A stretch of 64,000 nucleotides of DNA from Skermanella pratensis (GCF_008843145.1 NZ_CP030265.1:773001-837000); one strand, 5' to 3'; shown: positions 14,077 through 25,275, counted from the stretch's first letter. The notes: generated from the sequence alone by a model not told the origin. A program made the numbers and translations.

Positions 14077-14988
14077 ATGAACAATGTCCTGACCCTGATC
14101 GCCGATCCCGCCGCCGCCGACCTGGACGATAGCACGGTAGCGCTCGCGCGCGCCGCCCTGAAGGACCTGGGCGCCGAAACCGGCGCTCCGGACTGGCTGG
14201 CCGGCGGCATCGCCTGCGACGTCCCGTTCGACGGGCTCAACTGCGACCAGGCCGACGCGGCGCTTCACACCGCCTTGCCCGGGCGTCCGGTGGACCTGAT
14301 CACCCAGCCGGTCCAGGGCCGCCGCAAGCGGCTGCTGGTGGCCGACATGGAATCCACCATCATCCGGCAGGAGATGCTGGACGAACTGGCCGAGCTGGTC
14401 GGGCTCAAGGACCTGATCGCCGGGATCACCTGGCGCGCGATGAACGGCGAGATCGACTTCAAGGACGCGCTGCGCGAGCGGGTGGCGCTGCTGAAGGACC
14501 TGCCGGTCGAATCCCTGGAGCAGGTTTACGGCAGGGTCGAGCTGATGCCGGGCGCGCTGGCGCTGGTCGCGACCATGAAGGCGAACGGCGCCTACTGTAT
14601 CCTGGTGTCCGGCGGCTTCAAGTTCTTCACCGAGCGGGTGCGCGCCACGGTCGGCTTCGACGAGGACCAGGCCAACGATTTCGAGATCGCGGACGGCCGG
14701 CTGAGCGGCCGGGCGGTCGAGCCGATCCTGGACAAGGACGCCAAGGTGGCGGCCCTGATCCGGGTCGCCGGCGCCCGGCGGATCCCGATCCGGGAGTCCA
14801 TCGCGGTGGGCGACGGCGCCAACGACCTGCCGATGCTCCAGGCCGCCGGGCTGGGCGTCGCGTTCCACGCCAAGCCGGCGGTGGCGGCCCAGGCGCGGGC
14901 TCGGGTGGAGCGCTCCGACCTGACCGCGCTGCTCTACGCCCAGGGCTACCGGGCCGAGGGGATCCAGGCGCCCCGCCAGATCTCCTGA
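14077..14988 (+). CDS. serB: Phosphoserine phosphatase SerB
   Basis: A 303-residue HAD-family phosphatase for the last step of serine synthesis. The nucleophile loop reads DMESTIIRQEML (DxExT form seen in alphaproteobacterial SerB), motif II is LVSGGFKFF, and motifs III/IV are in VGDGANDLPML. The N-terminal ~85 residues form the ACT-like regulatory part. Divergently transcribed from miaA across 38 bases. Confidence 0.93.
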   Translation: MNNVLTLIADPAAADLDDSTVALARAALKDLGAETGAPDWLAGGIACDVPFDGLNCDQADAALHTALPGRPVDLITQPVQGRRKRLLVADMESTIIRQEMLDELAELVGLKDLIAGITWRAMNGEIDFKDALRERVALLKDLPVESLEQVYGRVELMPGALALVATMKANGAYCILVSGGFKFFTERVRATVGFDEDQANDFEIADGRLSGRAVEPILDKDAKVAALIRVAGARRIPIRESIAVGDGANDLPMLQAAGLGVAFHAKPAVAAQARARVERSDLTALLYAQGYRAEGIQAPRQIS

Positions 14989-15004
14989 CGCCCGGCGCTC
15001 TCCG

Positions 15005-16177
15005 TCACGCCGACTTCCGCTCCGTGTCCGGAGAGTCCCCGGACGCGGGCTGGGTCGGTGCCGGCGCGTCCGCCGGCGGGGCCGTCTCCGGCTCGCCGGC
15101 GGCGGGCGCCATGGCCGCCGCCGCAGCCGTCGCCGCCGCGGCGACCGCCGCCGCGGCGACCGCCGCCGCCGCCGCGGCGCTGGTCGCCAGAGAGCCCGGG
15201 GCACCGTCCGCCGGAGCCTGCGCGTCGGCCGGCGCTGCCGCGGGAGCGGGGGAGGGGGCCGGGGCGGGTGCCGGGGCCGGGGCGGGTGCTGGAGCGGGCG
15301 CGGGGATCGGGGCCGTGTCCGAAGCCGCCGGGGCCGGGCTCTGGGCGGGGGCCGCCGGCGCGTCCGTCTTCTGCTTGAACAGGGATTCCACGGTGTCCAC
15401 CAGCCGCTGCAGGATCGTGTAGACCAGCGTCGCCGAGAAACCGCCGAGCAGCGCCAGCAGCGGCTTGCTGAAGGTGGCCGCCGCCGAGGTCGAGGTGACC
15501 GCCCCGGTCGCCTGGTCGATCTCCGGCCCGATCGGGATCATCTGCGACAGGACGAGCCCGGCGATCACGCCCAGGCCGATCCGGATCCAGTAGGAGGATT
15601 CGAAATGCGGGTCGTAGGTGCCGGCCCCGATATAGGTGTGGGCGATGAACAGGGCGTGGAAGCACCCGCCCATCGCCGCGGCGCTCATCAGGAAGAGCAG
15701 CACCAGGAGGCTTTCCATCCCGCTCATGGAATAGATGTCGGACGCGAGGTTGGTGAGGTTGACCGAGTCCGACAAGCTGGTCAGCACGAACAGCAGGGTG
15801 AACAGCGTGGCGCCGACCACCAGCCGCCGGATCGCCGGCAGCGGTCCCAGGCAGGAGACCCAGCCGTTCCGCGCCCGGTCGATCTGGAGCAGGTAGATCG
15901 TCCGGGGCGACGCCGGCGCCACCACCTTGGCCAGCTGGGTATGGATCGCGCCGAGCGTCGCGAGCGGCACCCCTCCGGAATTCACCGCCGTCTCGACCAG
16001 GTCCAGCGACTGCATCAGCGGCTCCGGTATCGCGGTCCCGGTGCCCATGGCATGCCGGGCCATGGCATCGCATTCCAGGGCGATCCGCCGGGTCAGGGTG
16101 ACTTCCCCCCGCTCCGCTTCGGGCAAGCCGTTCGCGGCCGCCAGCTGGGCTATTCTGTTGACCGATATATCCGTCAC
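15005..16177 (-). CDS. Membrane protein with long Ala/Pro-rich tail, function unknown
   Basis: I do not recognise the family. From the GTG at 16177 (ribosome site GGAG seven bases upstream) it encodes 390 residues. A soluble N-terminal part of about 120 residues precedes three to four hydrophobic segments (LVVGATLFTLLFVLTS; LLVLLFLMSAAAMGGCFHALFI; IGLGVIAGLVLSQM; LLALLGGFSATLVYTIL). The last ~130 residues are almost only Ala and Pro, with an (AP)n run and long Ala runs. An upstream ATG at 16225 is in frame but lies in A+T-rich sequence without a ribosome site. The tail could be a flexible periplasmic or cytoplasmic linker; this is inference. Confidence 0.6.
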   Translation of the reverse strand: MTDISVNRIAQLAAANGLPEAERGEVTLTRRIALECDAMARHAMGTGTAIPEPLMQSLDLVETAVNSGGVPLATLGAIHTQLAKVVAPASPRTIYLLQIDRARNGWVSCLGPLPAIRRLVVGATLFTLLFVLTSLSDSVNLTNLASDIYSMSGMESLLVLLFLMSAAAMGGCFHALFIAHTYIGAGTYDPHFESSYWIRIGLGVIAGLVLSQMIPIGPEIDQATGAVTSTSAAATFSKPLLALLGGFSATLVYTILQRLVDTVESLFKQKTDAPAAPAQSPAPAASDTAPIPAPAPAPAPAPAPAPAPSPAPAAAPADAQAPADGAPGSLATSAAAAAAVAAAAVAAAATAAAAAMAPAAGEPETAPPADAPAPTQPASGDSPDTERKSA

Positions 16178-16374
16178 GGTCCGTCTCCAGGAGATTGACA
16201 ACCGAAAGAATATGAAAATTCGCACGAAATATAAATAAATATATAAAAATCATTTGAAATGCCACCGGGGCGTGTCCGGTTGCGCCGGAAAACTGCAACC
16301 GCCTGCCGATGTTCTTGATTTGTTTGCGCGCACCCCTTAGTATCGGCCCGTCATCACAGCCCGGCATGCTTCCC

Positions 16375-18482
16375 ATGGCGACCGTCATCATCACGGAAAA
16401 ATCCAGTCAGGCCAAAGACCTGCGCGCCGCGCTGGGCGACCGGTTCGGCCGCATCCTGCCGGCGGAGGGGCACCTGCTTCGGCTGGCCGAGCCGGACGAG
16501 GTCAATCCCGCCTGGAAGCGCTGGTCCTCGGCCCTGCTCAAGCCCGACGGGCTGTACCCGACTCGGCCGGACCCGAACGGCAACAAGCCGGCCAAGTTCC
16601 AGGCCATCGCGGCGGCGCTCAAGGGCTGCGACCGGGTGATCCTGGCGACCGACTGCGACCGCGAGGGCCAGCTGATCGGGCAGGAGATCCTGGAGCATGT
16701 GGGGTTCCGCGGGCCGGTCCTGCGCGCCATCTTCACCGCGCAGGACCCCAAGACGATCCGCGACGCCTTCGACCGGCTGAAGCCCAACGCCGAACTGCGC
16801 CCGGTCTACGAGGCGGCGGTCGCTCGCCAGCAGGCCGACCAGATCTTCAACCTGTCCCTGACCCGCACGGCGACCACGACCCTGCTGGCGCCGGGCGTCA
16901 AAGGCGTCATCGGCATCGGGCGGGTCAAGACGCCGACCCTGGCGATCGTCTGCCTGCGCGAGCTGGAGATCCTGAACTTCAAGCCGGAGGATTATTTCGA
17001 GGTCACGGCCACCGCGACCGTTGAGGCCGGCAGCTTCCTGATGCGCCACGCCCCGCCGCCCAAGGACCGGATCAAGGACCGCGCCCGGGCGGAGGCGATC
17101 GCCGCAGCCGCCGAAGGCTGCCGGGGACCCTTGGCGGTGACGGTGGAGGAGAAGCGGCAGGGTCCCCCCCGCCTGTTCGACCTGCCCGCGCTCCAGAAGA
17201 CCTGTGGCCAGCGCTGGGGCTGGAACGCCGACAAGACCCTGGCGGTCGCCCAGGAACTGTACGACGGCGACGGCAAGAAGCTGATAACATATCCGCGCGC
17301 CGAGGCCCGGTACCTGTCGGAGAACCAGATCGACGACGTGCCGGCGATTGTCCGGGCGCTGACCGCGCTGCGGGGCTTCGCCCACCTGGACATTTCCCGC
17401 CCGGTGATCCGCAAGGGCAAGTCCGGCCACTTCCACGACAAGTCGCTGGAAGGCGTTTCGCACCACGCGATCGTTCCCAACGTCAACGTCCTGAACGACC
17501 TGGAACCCCGGCTGGCCCGGCTGAGCGACGACGAGAAGCGGCTGTTCGCCCTGATCTGCCGGTCCTACCTGGCGATCGTGATGCCGGACTACGAGTACCG
17601 CCAGACCACCATCACCATGCCGGTGCCGGTGCCGCCGGGCAAGTCGGTGGAGTTCCGCACAATCGGCCGCGTGCCGATCCGGCTGGGCTGGAAGCAGGTC
17701 TTCGGCGGCAACGAGCCGGGCGCCCCCGCCGAGCCCGAGAACGAGCAGACCCTTCCCCCGTCAACGACGGCGACCCCGCCACCCTGTCCGACGCCAAGGT
17801 GGAGGCCAAGCGGACCCAGCCGCCGCCCCGCTACAACGAGGGCACCCTGATCGACGCCATGCAGAACGCCTGGCGCTTCGTCGAGGACGCGGCGCTCCGC
17901 GACCGGCTGAAGGAGGCCAAGGGCATCGGCACGCCGGCGACCCGCGCCGAGGTGATCAAGGGGCTGAAGCGGCAGAACATGCTGGCGGCCGACGGCAAGC
18001 TGGTGGTTCCGACGCCGGCCGGGCTGCACCTGTTCGAACTGCTGCGGACATCGGCGCCCGTGCTGGTCGATCCCGGTACGACGGCCGTCTGGGAGATGCG
18101 CCTGGACGAGATCGTGACCGGCCGGGCCGAGTTCCGCCACGTCATCGACGGCATCGCGACGGAGGCCGAACGCCTGATCGGCGCCCTCCGGTCCCGCCGG
18201 GGCACCGCCCTCGACCTGGGCGCCCCAGCCCCTCCCGTCGGCAAGACCCCGTCGAAGCGCCGCGCCGCAGCCCCCAAGGCACCGGGAGCCCCCCGCAAGC
18301 GCAAATCCGCCGCACCGCGCAAGGCCGCGCCCAAGCCGTCCGGCAAACCACCCACCGACAAGATGCTGGCCTTCGCCAACAGCCTGGCCACCCGCAAGGG
18401 CGTCCCGCTGCCACCGGACGTCAAGACCGATTTCGATGCCTGCCGCAAGTTCCTGGACGAGCACGCCAAGGTCTCGTCCTGA
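16375..18482 (+). pseudogene. topB: DNA topoisomerase III-like (type IA), single-base frameshift
   Basis: Type IA topoisomerase relaxing or decatenating single-stranded DNA. The first part has the Toprim glutamate in IITEKSSQAKDL, the acidic DCDREGQLIG motif and the catalytic tyrosine in LITYPRAEARYL. After ENEQTLPP the frame leaves homology and ends at 17850; the natural continuation (VNDGDPATLSDAKVEAKR ... GIGTPATRAEVIKGL, then a Lys/Ala/Pro-rich tail) is in the next frame and runs to 18482. Adding one C to the run at 17755-17759 joins both into one protein of about 702 residues. The defect may be real, a sequencing error, or a slippage site. The ATG at 16375 starts directly at the Toprim strand. 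Confidence 0.82.
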
Positions 18483-18490
18483 TACAACCT

Positions 18491-18596
18491 TAGGTCGGCC
18501 TTCGCCCGTCAGGGCGAACGCCGACACCCTGCGTCAAGGCTCCGGCCACGCTGTCGGCGTCGGCCTTCGGCCGAGGCCGACCTACGATAAATCAAT
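18491..18596. repeat. 106-bp palindromic intergenic element, copy 1
   Basis: Two head-to-head hairpins: the outer ends TAGGTCGGCC and GGCCGACCTA are inverted, with an inner TTCGCCC-GTCA-GGGCGAA stem in the left half. It begins eight bases past the topoisomerase stop. A copy with one mismatch in 106 bases lies at 32792-32897. This is a REP/BIME- or MITE-like structure and may act as a 3' hairpin. Confidence 0.85.
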
Positions 18597-18618
18597 CAAA
18601 ACCACGGTGCCGAGCCAC

Positions 18619-18677
18619 TAGAGCGAAGCGGCAGCCGACACCCACGCGCCGGCTTCGTCGGGTGCCGCTTCGCTCTA
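18619..18677. terminator. 15-bp inverted repeat between convergent genes
   Basis: TAGAGCGAAGCGGCA and its exact complement (18663-18677) enclose a 29-base loop with a smaller CCGAC/GTCGG stem. It sits between the plus-strand topoisomerase and the minus-strand SOD gene, a typical place for a bidirectional terminator. It shares the CCGACACC end with the 106-bp elements, so it may belong to the same repeat family. Confidence 0.55.
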
Positions 18678-18710
18678 CCCGACCTGCATCCACAACCCCG
18701 AATACATGCC

Positions 18711-19442
18711 TCAGACCGTCAGCGTCCCCGCCTTGGCGGCGGCGTAGCGTTCGCCGACCTTGGCCCAGTCGACGGTGTTCCACCAAGCCTTCAGGTAATC
18801 CGCACGCCGGTTCTGATAGGTCAGGTAATAGGCGTGCTCCCAAACGTCGTTGCCCATCAGGACGCGCTTGCCGTCCATGACAGGCGTGTCCTGGTTCGGC
18901 CGGCTGTCCAGCGCCAGCTTGCCCTGGCGGTCCACCGTCACGAACACCCAGCCGGACCCGAACACCCGAGTACCGGCGCCGTTGAACAGCTCCTTCATGG
19001 ACTCCAGGCCGCCCAGGTCGCGGTCGATCGCCGCCTTCAGGTCGCCCGCCGGGGCACCGCCGCCCGGCCCCATGATCTGCCAGAACATGGTGTGGTTGGC
19101 ATGGCCGCCGCCATTGTTCCGGATCGCCGTCCGGACCGCCTCGGGCATCTCGCCGAGCTTCGCCAGGATGTTCTGGAGCGGCATCTCCGCGACCCTGGAA
19201 TGGTCCTTCACCGCCGCGTTCAGATTGTTGACATAAGCCGCGTGATGGCGCCCATGGTGGATCTCCATGGTCTTCGCGTCGATATGCGGCTCCAGCGCCG
19301 ACGGCGCATAGCCCAGCGGCTCCAGCTTGAACGGCCCCGACGGCGCCTGGGCCCACGCCCGGCCCACCGCTCCGTCCACCAGCGTGACCATCGAGACAGC
19401 CCCCGCAGCCGCAAGAAATCCGCGGCGCCCCAACATCAGCAT
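18711..19442 (-). CDS. Superoxide dismutase (Fe/Mn family), Tat-exported
   Basis: A 243-residue enzyme that dismutates superoxide. Metal ligands are visible: His in HHGRHHAAYV, His in GGGHANHTMFW, and Asp/His in NDVWEHAYYL. Unlike cytoplasmic SODs it starts with a twin-arginine signal (LGRRGFLAAAGAV, then hydrophobic residues and a cleavage site near AWAQA), so it should fold inside the cell and act in the periplasm. The first ATG has GGGAGG eight bases upstream. The NQD segment before the last ligands suggests manganese or cambialistic use, which sequence alone does not settle. Confidence 0.9.
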   Translation of the reverse strand: MLMLGRRGFLAAAGAVSMVTLVDGAVGRAWAQAPSGPFKLEPLGYAPSALEPHIDAKTMEIHHGRHHAAYVNNLNAAVKDHSRVAEMPLQNILAKLGEMPEAVRTAIRNNGGGHANHTMFWQIMGPGGGAPAGDLKAAIDRDLGGLESMKELFNGAGTRVFGSGWVFVTVDRQGKLALDSRPNQDTPVMDGKRVLMGNDVWEHAYYLTYQNRRADYLKAWWNTVDWAKVGERYAAAKAGTLTV

Positions 19443-19720
19443 CGCTCGTGCCCTCCCTGATGCAGTCCTCGACCGGCGCCGGTATCCCTTGGGCGGGTCT
19501 CAGCGCCACCGATTGCTAGATGGGATCGGTTGCTGCTTCTACGAGGCGGGACAAGATGCCTTACCCCACCGTTCCGAACATCGCGGTAGGATGCCGACCG
19601 ATCTTGCGGAGAGGACCGTGAAATGGCGATGAGCCGGGGGAGTGCTGGGAGTACCCAGAAAAAGCTGCGCCCTGGGCGCATGCCGAAGGCAGAGGCGGGT
19701 CCAGGGCGTACCAAACGATA

Positions 19721-20440
19721 ATGTCTATTGGACCCGACTCCGTCAAGAAGGCTTTTACCTACACCGAAGAGAGGCTTGCCGTCCTCACGGCTTCGCTATC
19801 GCCCCAGCGGCTGAGGTCATACCTTTCCAGTATGGACGGCGATCGGGAACGTGCGATCCGATTGTACGCGTGGAATGCGACTGTCAGCGCCGCCTTCTAT
19901 GAACCGCTCCAAGGACTCGAGATCGCATTGCGGAATGCGATGCATCGTGAGCTCACGGCGAAGTTCGGCCTCCTCTGGTACGAGAATCCCCTATGCGGGC
20001 TGGACACCAAGACCCTTGCGAAGCTCGCCGCGACCCGGGCCGAACTGCTGCGGGACAGGTACGACGACACTCCGCCCCAGATCGTGTCCGCTCTCTCGTT
20101 CGGCTTCTGGATCGCGTTGCTGGGACCGGGCGGGCAGAGTCCCTTTTCCGGACGGGCCAATTATGAAATGACGCTCTGGCGGCCAGCGCTGTTCAAGGCA
20201 TTCCCTCACAAGAGGATCAGCCGCAAGGCGGCGCATGCGCCCCTGGATTATCTCAGGGTATTCCGTAACCGGATCGCACACCATGAACCGATCTTCAACC
20301 GGCATCTGGCCAGGGATTACGAGTCCATCCTCGAAGTCACGGGCTGGATCTGCCCGGCGACCAGGGACTGGATCGCGCACCACAGCCGTGTCGGCGAAGT
20401 CCTTGACGCCCGGTACAACGATCCGGCCCCGGAGATCTGA
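19721..20440 (+). CDS. Abi-like protein with HEPN ribonuclease motif
   Basis: A 239-residue protein of the Abi_2/AbiD-F-like type. The C-terminal helix contains FRNRIAHHEPIF, an R-x4-H HEPN motif that forms the active site of many toxin and anti-phage RNases. The helical N-terminus (YTEERLAVLTASLSPQRLRSYL) and the region LEIALRNAMHRELT are typical of the family. It stands alone between SOD and a cupin gene and has no obvious antitoxin partner. The ATG has no clear ribosome site. Role in phage abortive infection is inferred from family resemblance only. Confidence 0.7.
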   Translation: MSIGPDSVKKAFTYTEERLAVLTASLSPQRLRSYLSSMDGDRERAIRLYAWNATVSAAFYEPLQGLEIALRNAMHRELTAKFGLLWYENPLCGLDTKTLAKLAATRAELLRDRYDDTPPQIVSALSFGFWIALLGPGGQSPFSGRANYEMTLWRPALFKAFPHKRISRKAAHAPLDYLRVFRNRIAHHEPIFNRHLARDYESILEVTGWICPATRDWIAHHSRVGEVLDARYNDPAPEI

Positions 20441-20464
20441 AAGCCACCCCGGAACTCCCGCCTC

Positions 20465-20833
20465 CTACTCCACCGCCTCGAACGTCGCATAAAGCTTCCG
20501 CGCCCGCTCCACCACCTCCCACGTCCCCACGAACCCCGCCGGCATCACGAAGGCGTCTCCCGCCTTGAAGGTCCGCTCGCCGCCGGCCTCGTCCCGCACC
20601 ACGACCACGCCGGACAGCAGGTGGCAGAACTCGTTCTCGGTGAAGTTCACCCGCCACACGCCGGGGGCGCCCTCCCAGACGCCGGCCGAGAACTGGCCGG
20701 TTGCATCGGTGAAATGGTTCCACGCCAATTGATCGGGAGACCCGGCCAGGATGCGCTCTTCGTCCGGGCGTATCATGTACTCCTCGGATGGCGTCTCCCC
20801 GATCACGGCGAGGTCGGAGACATGTTTCGACAT
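20465..20833 (-). CDS. Cupin-domain protein (ureidoglycine aminohydrolase cupin type)
   Basis: A 122-residue single-domain cupin. It contains WEGAPGVWRVNFTENEF followed by HLLSGVVVVRDEAG and GDAFVMPAGFVGTWEV, matching the two cupin motifs of the Cupin_3 (DUF861) group. Many members have no known substrate; some bind small nitrogenous or sugar ligands. Divergent from leuC across about 185 bases. No operon partner suggests a role. Confidence 0.8.
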   Translation of the reverse strand: MSKHVSDLAVIGETPSEEYMIRPDEERILAGSPDQLAWNHFTDATGQFSAGVWEGAPGVWRVNFTENEFCHLLSGVVVVRDEAGGERTFKAGDAFVMPAGFVGTWEVVERARKLYATFEAVE

Positions 20834-21018
20834 GAAATTTCCTTTTTCCGGTGACGCCGTACACCCGGTGCCCCGAAATGCACGGGCTGTATTGCATTAA
20901 AGTCTAGTCCCTTGAGACGCGAAGGGGCAGGGGCTATGTTGACGCCCAGAGGCGAGTCCGGCCGCTGGGCCGGGCAGTTCGGGTCCCCCGATGGAACGTG
21001 AATCAGAGAATTAAACAA

Positions 21019-22425
<1,407 letters not shown>

Positions 22426-22440
22426 GGAGCGTCCCGCATC

Positions 22441-23052
22441 ATGGAAAAATTCACCACGCTGACCGGGGTCGCGGCCCCGCTGCCGATCATCAACGTCGAT
22501 ACCGACATGCTGATCCCCAAGCAGTTCCTCAAGACGATCAAGCGCACCGGGCTGGGCAAGCACCTGTTCGACGAGATGCGCTACACCCCGGAAGGGGAGG
22601 AGAAGCCCGACTTCGTGCTGAACAAGCCGGCTTACCGCCAGACGAAGATCCTGGTTGCCGGCGACAATTTCGGCTGCGGCTCCTCGCGCGAGCACGCCCC
22701 CTGGGCGCTGGCCGATTTCGGCATCCGCTGCGTCATCGCTCCCAGCTTCGCGGACATCTTCTACAACAACTGCTTCAAGAACGGCATCCTGCCGATCATT
22801 CTGCCGCCGGAGCAGGTGGACCTGCTGATGGACGACGCCGAGCGGGGCTCCAACGCCGTCGTCTCGATCGACCTGGAGAAGCAGGAGATCACCGGTCCCG
22901 ACGGCGGCAAGATCCGGTTCGAGGTGGATGCCTTCCGGAAGCACTGCCTGCTGAACGGCCTGGACGACATCGGGCTGACGCTGGAGCACGCCGGCTCGAT
23001 CGACACTTACGAGACATCGCAGCGCGGCACGCAACCTTGGCTGTGGGCATAG
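22441..23052 (+). CDS. leuD: 3-Isopropylmalate dehydratase small subunit
   Basis: Swivelling-domain subunit of isopropylmalate isomerase, 203 residues, the usual length. It starts [15 protein letters not shown] and has the conserved [14 protein letters not shown] and [17 protein letters not shown] segments. It is separated from leuC by 15 bases and from leuB by 78, within which lies a hairpin. Confidence 0.96.
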   Translation: MEKFTTLTGVAAPLPIINVDTDMLIPKQFLKTIKRTGLGKHLFDEMRYTPEGEEKPDFVLNKPAYRQTKILVAGDNFGCGSSREHAPWALADFGIRCVIAPSFADIFYNNCFKNGILPIILPPEQVDLLMDDAERGSNAVVSIDLEKQEITGPDGGKIRFEVDAFRKHCLLNGLDDIGLTLEHAGSIDTYETSQRGTQPWLWA

Positions 23053-23059
23053 CGCATCA

Positions 23060-23102
23060 GGGGAGCTTTTCAGGAGCGCCGCGGCGCACTACAAAGCTCC
23101 CC
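23060..23102 (+). terminator. Intercistronic hairpin between leuD and leuB
   Basis: Ten-base perfect arms (GGGGAGCTTT at 23060 and AAAGCTCCCC at 23093) enclose a 23-base loop that itself contains the palindrome GCGCCGCGGCGC. No T-run follows. Placed inside the leuCDB unit it may set relative expression or stabilise the upstream message rather than stop all transcription. Confidence 0.45.
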
Positions 23103-23130
23103 AACAGAAAATCCATGGAGTGAACACGCG

Positions 23131-24243
23131 ATGTCCGCCAACAAGAAGCTGCTGATACTGCCCGGTGATGGCATCGGCCCGGAAGTGATGCGCCAGGTGC
23201 GGCGTGTGATCGACTGGATGGATCGCAAGAGGCGTGTGACTTTCGACGTTCAGGAAGGTCTGGTCGGCGGTGTCGCCATCGACCACTACGGCGTTCCCAT
23301 TTCCGACGAGACGATGGCCGACGCCATGGGCGTCGATGCCGTGCTGCTGGGTGCCGTCGGCGGCCCCAAGTGGGACAATATCGGCTTCGACAAGCGGCCC
23401 GAGGCCGGCCTGCTGCGCCTGCGGAAGGAACTGGGCCTGTTCGCCAACCTGCGCCCGGCGATCGTGTTCGACGCTCTGGTGGACGCCTCCACCCTCAAGC
23501 CGGACATCGTCCGCGGCCTCGACCTGATGATCGTCCGCGAGCTGACCGGCGGCGTCTATTTCGGCGAGCCCCGCGGGATCGAGGACCTGCCCGACGGCCA
23601 GCGCCGCGGCGTCAACACCCAGGTCTACACCACGTCGGAGATCCACCGCGTCGCCCGCGTCGCGTTCGAGCTGGCGCGCAAGCGGCAGAACAGGCTCTGC
23701 TCGGTCGAGAAGGCCAACGTGATGGAATCCGGCCTGCTGTGGCGGCAGGAAGTGACCAAGCTGCACCAGGCCGAGTATTCCGACGTCGAGCTGACGCACA
23801 TGTACGCCGACAACTGCGCCATGCAGCTGATCAAGAACCCCAAGCAGTTCGACGTCATCGTCACCGACAACCTGTTCGGCGACATGCTGTCGGACGAGGC
23901 GGCGATGATGACCGGCTCGCTCGGCATGCTCCCCTCGGCCTCGCTGGGCGCCCCCGACGATACCGGCCGCCGCCGCGCCCTGTACGAGCCGGTCCACGGC
24001 TCCGCCCCCGACATCGCGGGCCGCGACCTCGCCAACCCGATCGCGACGCTGCTCAGCTTCGCCATGATGCTGCGCTACTCGTTCGACATGAACGAGGACG
24101 CCGACCTGATCGAGAAGGCGGTCCAGACCGTGCTGAACGGCGGCACCCGCACCTCCGACATCATGGCGCCGGGCATGGCCCGCTGCTCCACGTCGGTGAT
24201 GGGCGACTCGATCGTCCGCGTGCTGGACAAGATCGCGTCCTGA
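23131..24243 (+). CDS. leuB: 3-Isopropylmalate dehydrogenase
   Basis: NAD-dependent oxidative decarboxylase, the third leucine-specific step; 370 residues. Conserved features: [14 protein letters not shown] near the start, the substrate arginines in [12 protein letters not shown], and [20 protein letters not shown] with the metal-binding aspartates. It follows leuD and is closed by a strong terminator hairpin at 24253-24280. Confidence 0.96.
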   Translation: MSANKKLLILPGDGIGPEVMRQVRRVIDWMDRKRRVTFDVQEGLVGGVAIDHYGVPISDETMADAMGVDAVLLGAVGGPKWDNIGFDKRPEAGLLRLRKELGLFANLRPAIVFDALVDASTLKPDIVRGLDLMIVRELTGGVYFGEPRGIEDLPDGQRRGVNTQVYTTSEIHRVARVAFELARKRQNRLCSVEKANVMESGLLWRQEVTKLHQAEYSDVELTHMYADNCAMQLIKNPKQFDVIVTDNLFGDMLSDEAAMMTGSLGMLPSASLGAPDDTGRRRALYEPVHGSAPDIAGRDLANPIATLLSFAMMLRYSFDMNEDADLIEKAVQTVLNGGTRTSDIMAPGMARCSTSVMGDSIVRVLDKIAS

Positions 24244-24252
24244 ACCGATCCG

Positions 24253-24280
24253 AAGCGCGGGCCGGCCCCGGCCCGCGCTT
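24253..24280 (+). terminator. Terminator after leuB
   Basis: Perfect 12-base arms (AAGCGCGGGCCG and complement) with a four-base loop, followed by TTT. It lies ten bases past the leuB stop. Confidence 0.75.
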
Positions 24281-24376
24281 TCAGGATTCCCGATACGCCT
24301 CGCGTCACCGCGCCGCATCGACCATCGCGCGCAGAACCGCCATCAGATGCATGCGGAAGCATGCAGGGGGCGGCTG

Positions 24377-25222
24377 GTGGGTCACGATTACGATGCGACG
24401 ATCAAGGCGCTGGTCTGGACCGGCACCCCGGCCCTGCTGCGCATGCTGACCGGCGCCGACGTCGAGCGCTTCGTCCCCACCGAATTCGCCAGCATCCGCC
24501 TGCGCCGCCCCGACATGGTGGCCGAGCTGGCCGGCGGCGGCGTCTTCCACCTGGAATTGGAATCGGGCAGCTCCCCCGGCATCGTCTGGCGGATGTACGA
24601 GTATTACGGCCTATTCTCCGAGCGCTACGGCAACGCGCCGGTCACCCAGCTCGTGCTGCGCCTCGGCGAGCGCCGGGCCGACGAGCCCGCCGGCATCTTC
24701 CATCCCAACCTGAACTTCCGCTTCGAGGTCCGCTACATCGCCGACTTCGACGCCGGCCCGCTGCTCGACAGCCCGTCGCCCGACGACGCGGTACTGGCAA
24801 TCCTGTGCAAATGCGACGATATTCGAGAGCGCGTGCGCGCGATCCTGAAGCGGCTCGCGACACTCGGCAGGCGAGACCGGAACGACGCGGCCAACCGGCT
24901 CCTGACCCTGTCGAAACTGCGGAAAGCCGCCCCGGTCGTGGTAGAGGAGGTCAGGAACATGGCAGTGCAGTTCACCCTGGAAGAGTACCCGCTGTACGAC
25001 GAGGCGTTTGCGAAGGGCATGGCCACGGGCATGGCCAAGGGGAAGGTGAAAAGGCTGCTTCGCCTTATCGAGCGCCGTGTCGGAACGGTTCCCGACAGTG
25101 TGGCCGAGCGCGTTCGCAACGGTTCGGCCGAAGATCTTGACCGTTGGTTCGACGCCATCGACGACAGCCGGAACCTGACCGCCGCCGATCTCGACTCTAT
25201 TCTCGACCTGCGGACGAACTGA
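24377..25222 (+). CDS. Rpn-family recombination-promoting nuclease / PD-(D/E)XK transposase-like
   Basis: 281 residues from the GTG at 24377, which has an AGGGGG ribosome site; an upstream ATG at 24347 is less likely. The nuclease core shows RRPDMVAEL followed by FHLELESGSS, the D...ExE arrangement of Rpn/DUF4351 proteins. The C-terminal half (EEYPLYDEAFAKGMATGMAKG; then a helical DUF4351-like region ending NLTAADLDSILDL) is also family-like. Such genes are mobile or phase-variable in many bacteria. A decayed copy of the last ~85 codons lies 130 bases downstream. Confidence 0.78.
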   Translation: MGHDYDATIKALVWTGTPALLRMLTGADVERFVPTEFASIRLRRPDMVAELAGGGVFHLELESGSSPGIVWRMYEYYGLFSERYGNAPVTQLVLRLGERRADEPAGIFHPNLNFRFEVRYIADFDAGPLLDSPSPDDAVLAILCKCDDIRERVRAILKRLATLGRRDRNDAANRLLTLSKLRKAAPVVVEEVRNMAVQFTLEEYPLYDEAFAKGMATGMAKGKVKRLLRLIERRVGTVPDSVAERVRNGSAEDLDRWFDAIDDSRNLTAADLDSILDLRTN

Positions 25223-25275
25223 CATGCCGCTTCCTGGCAGACGACCTCCCTGATCGGCAGAGCACCCCATCCTCG

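Noticed and set aside
20998-21018. GTG start of leuC seven codons upstream
   Set aside because: The family starts at [12 protein letters not shown], and the extra residues (MNQRIKQ) have no support.
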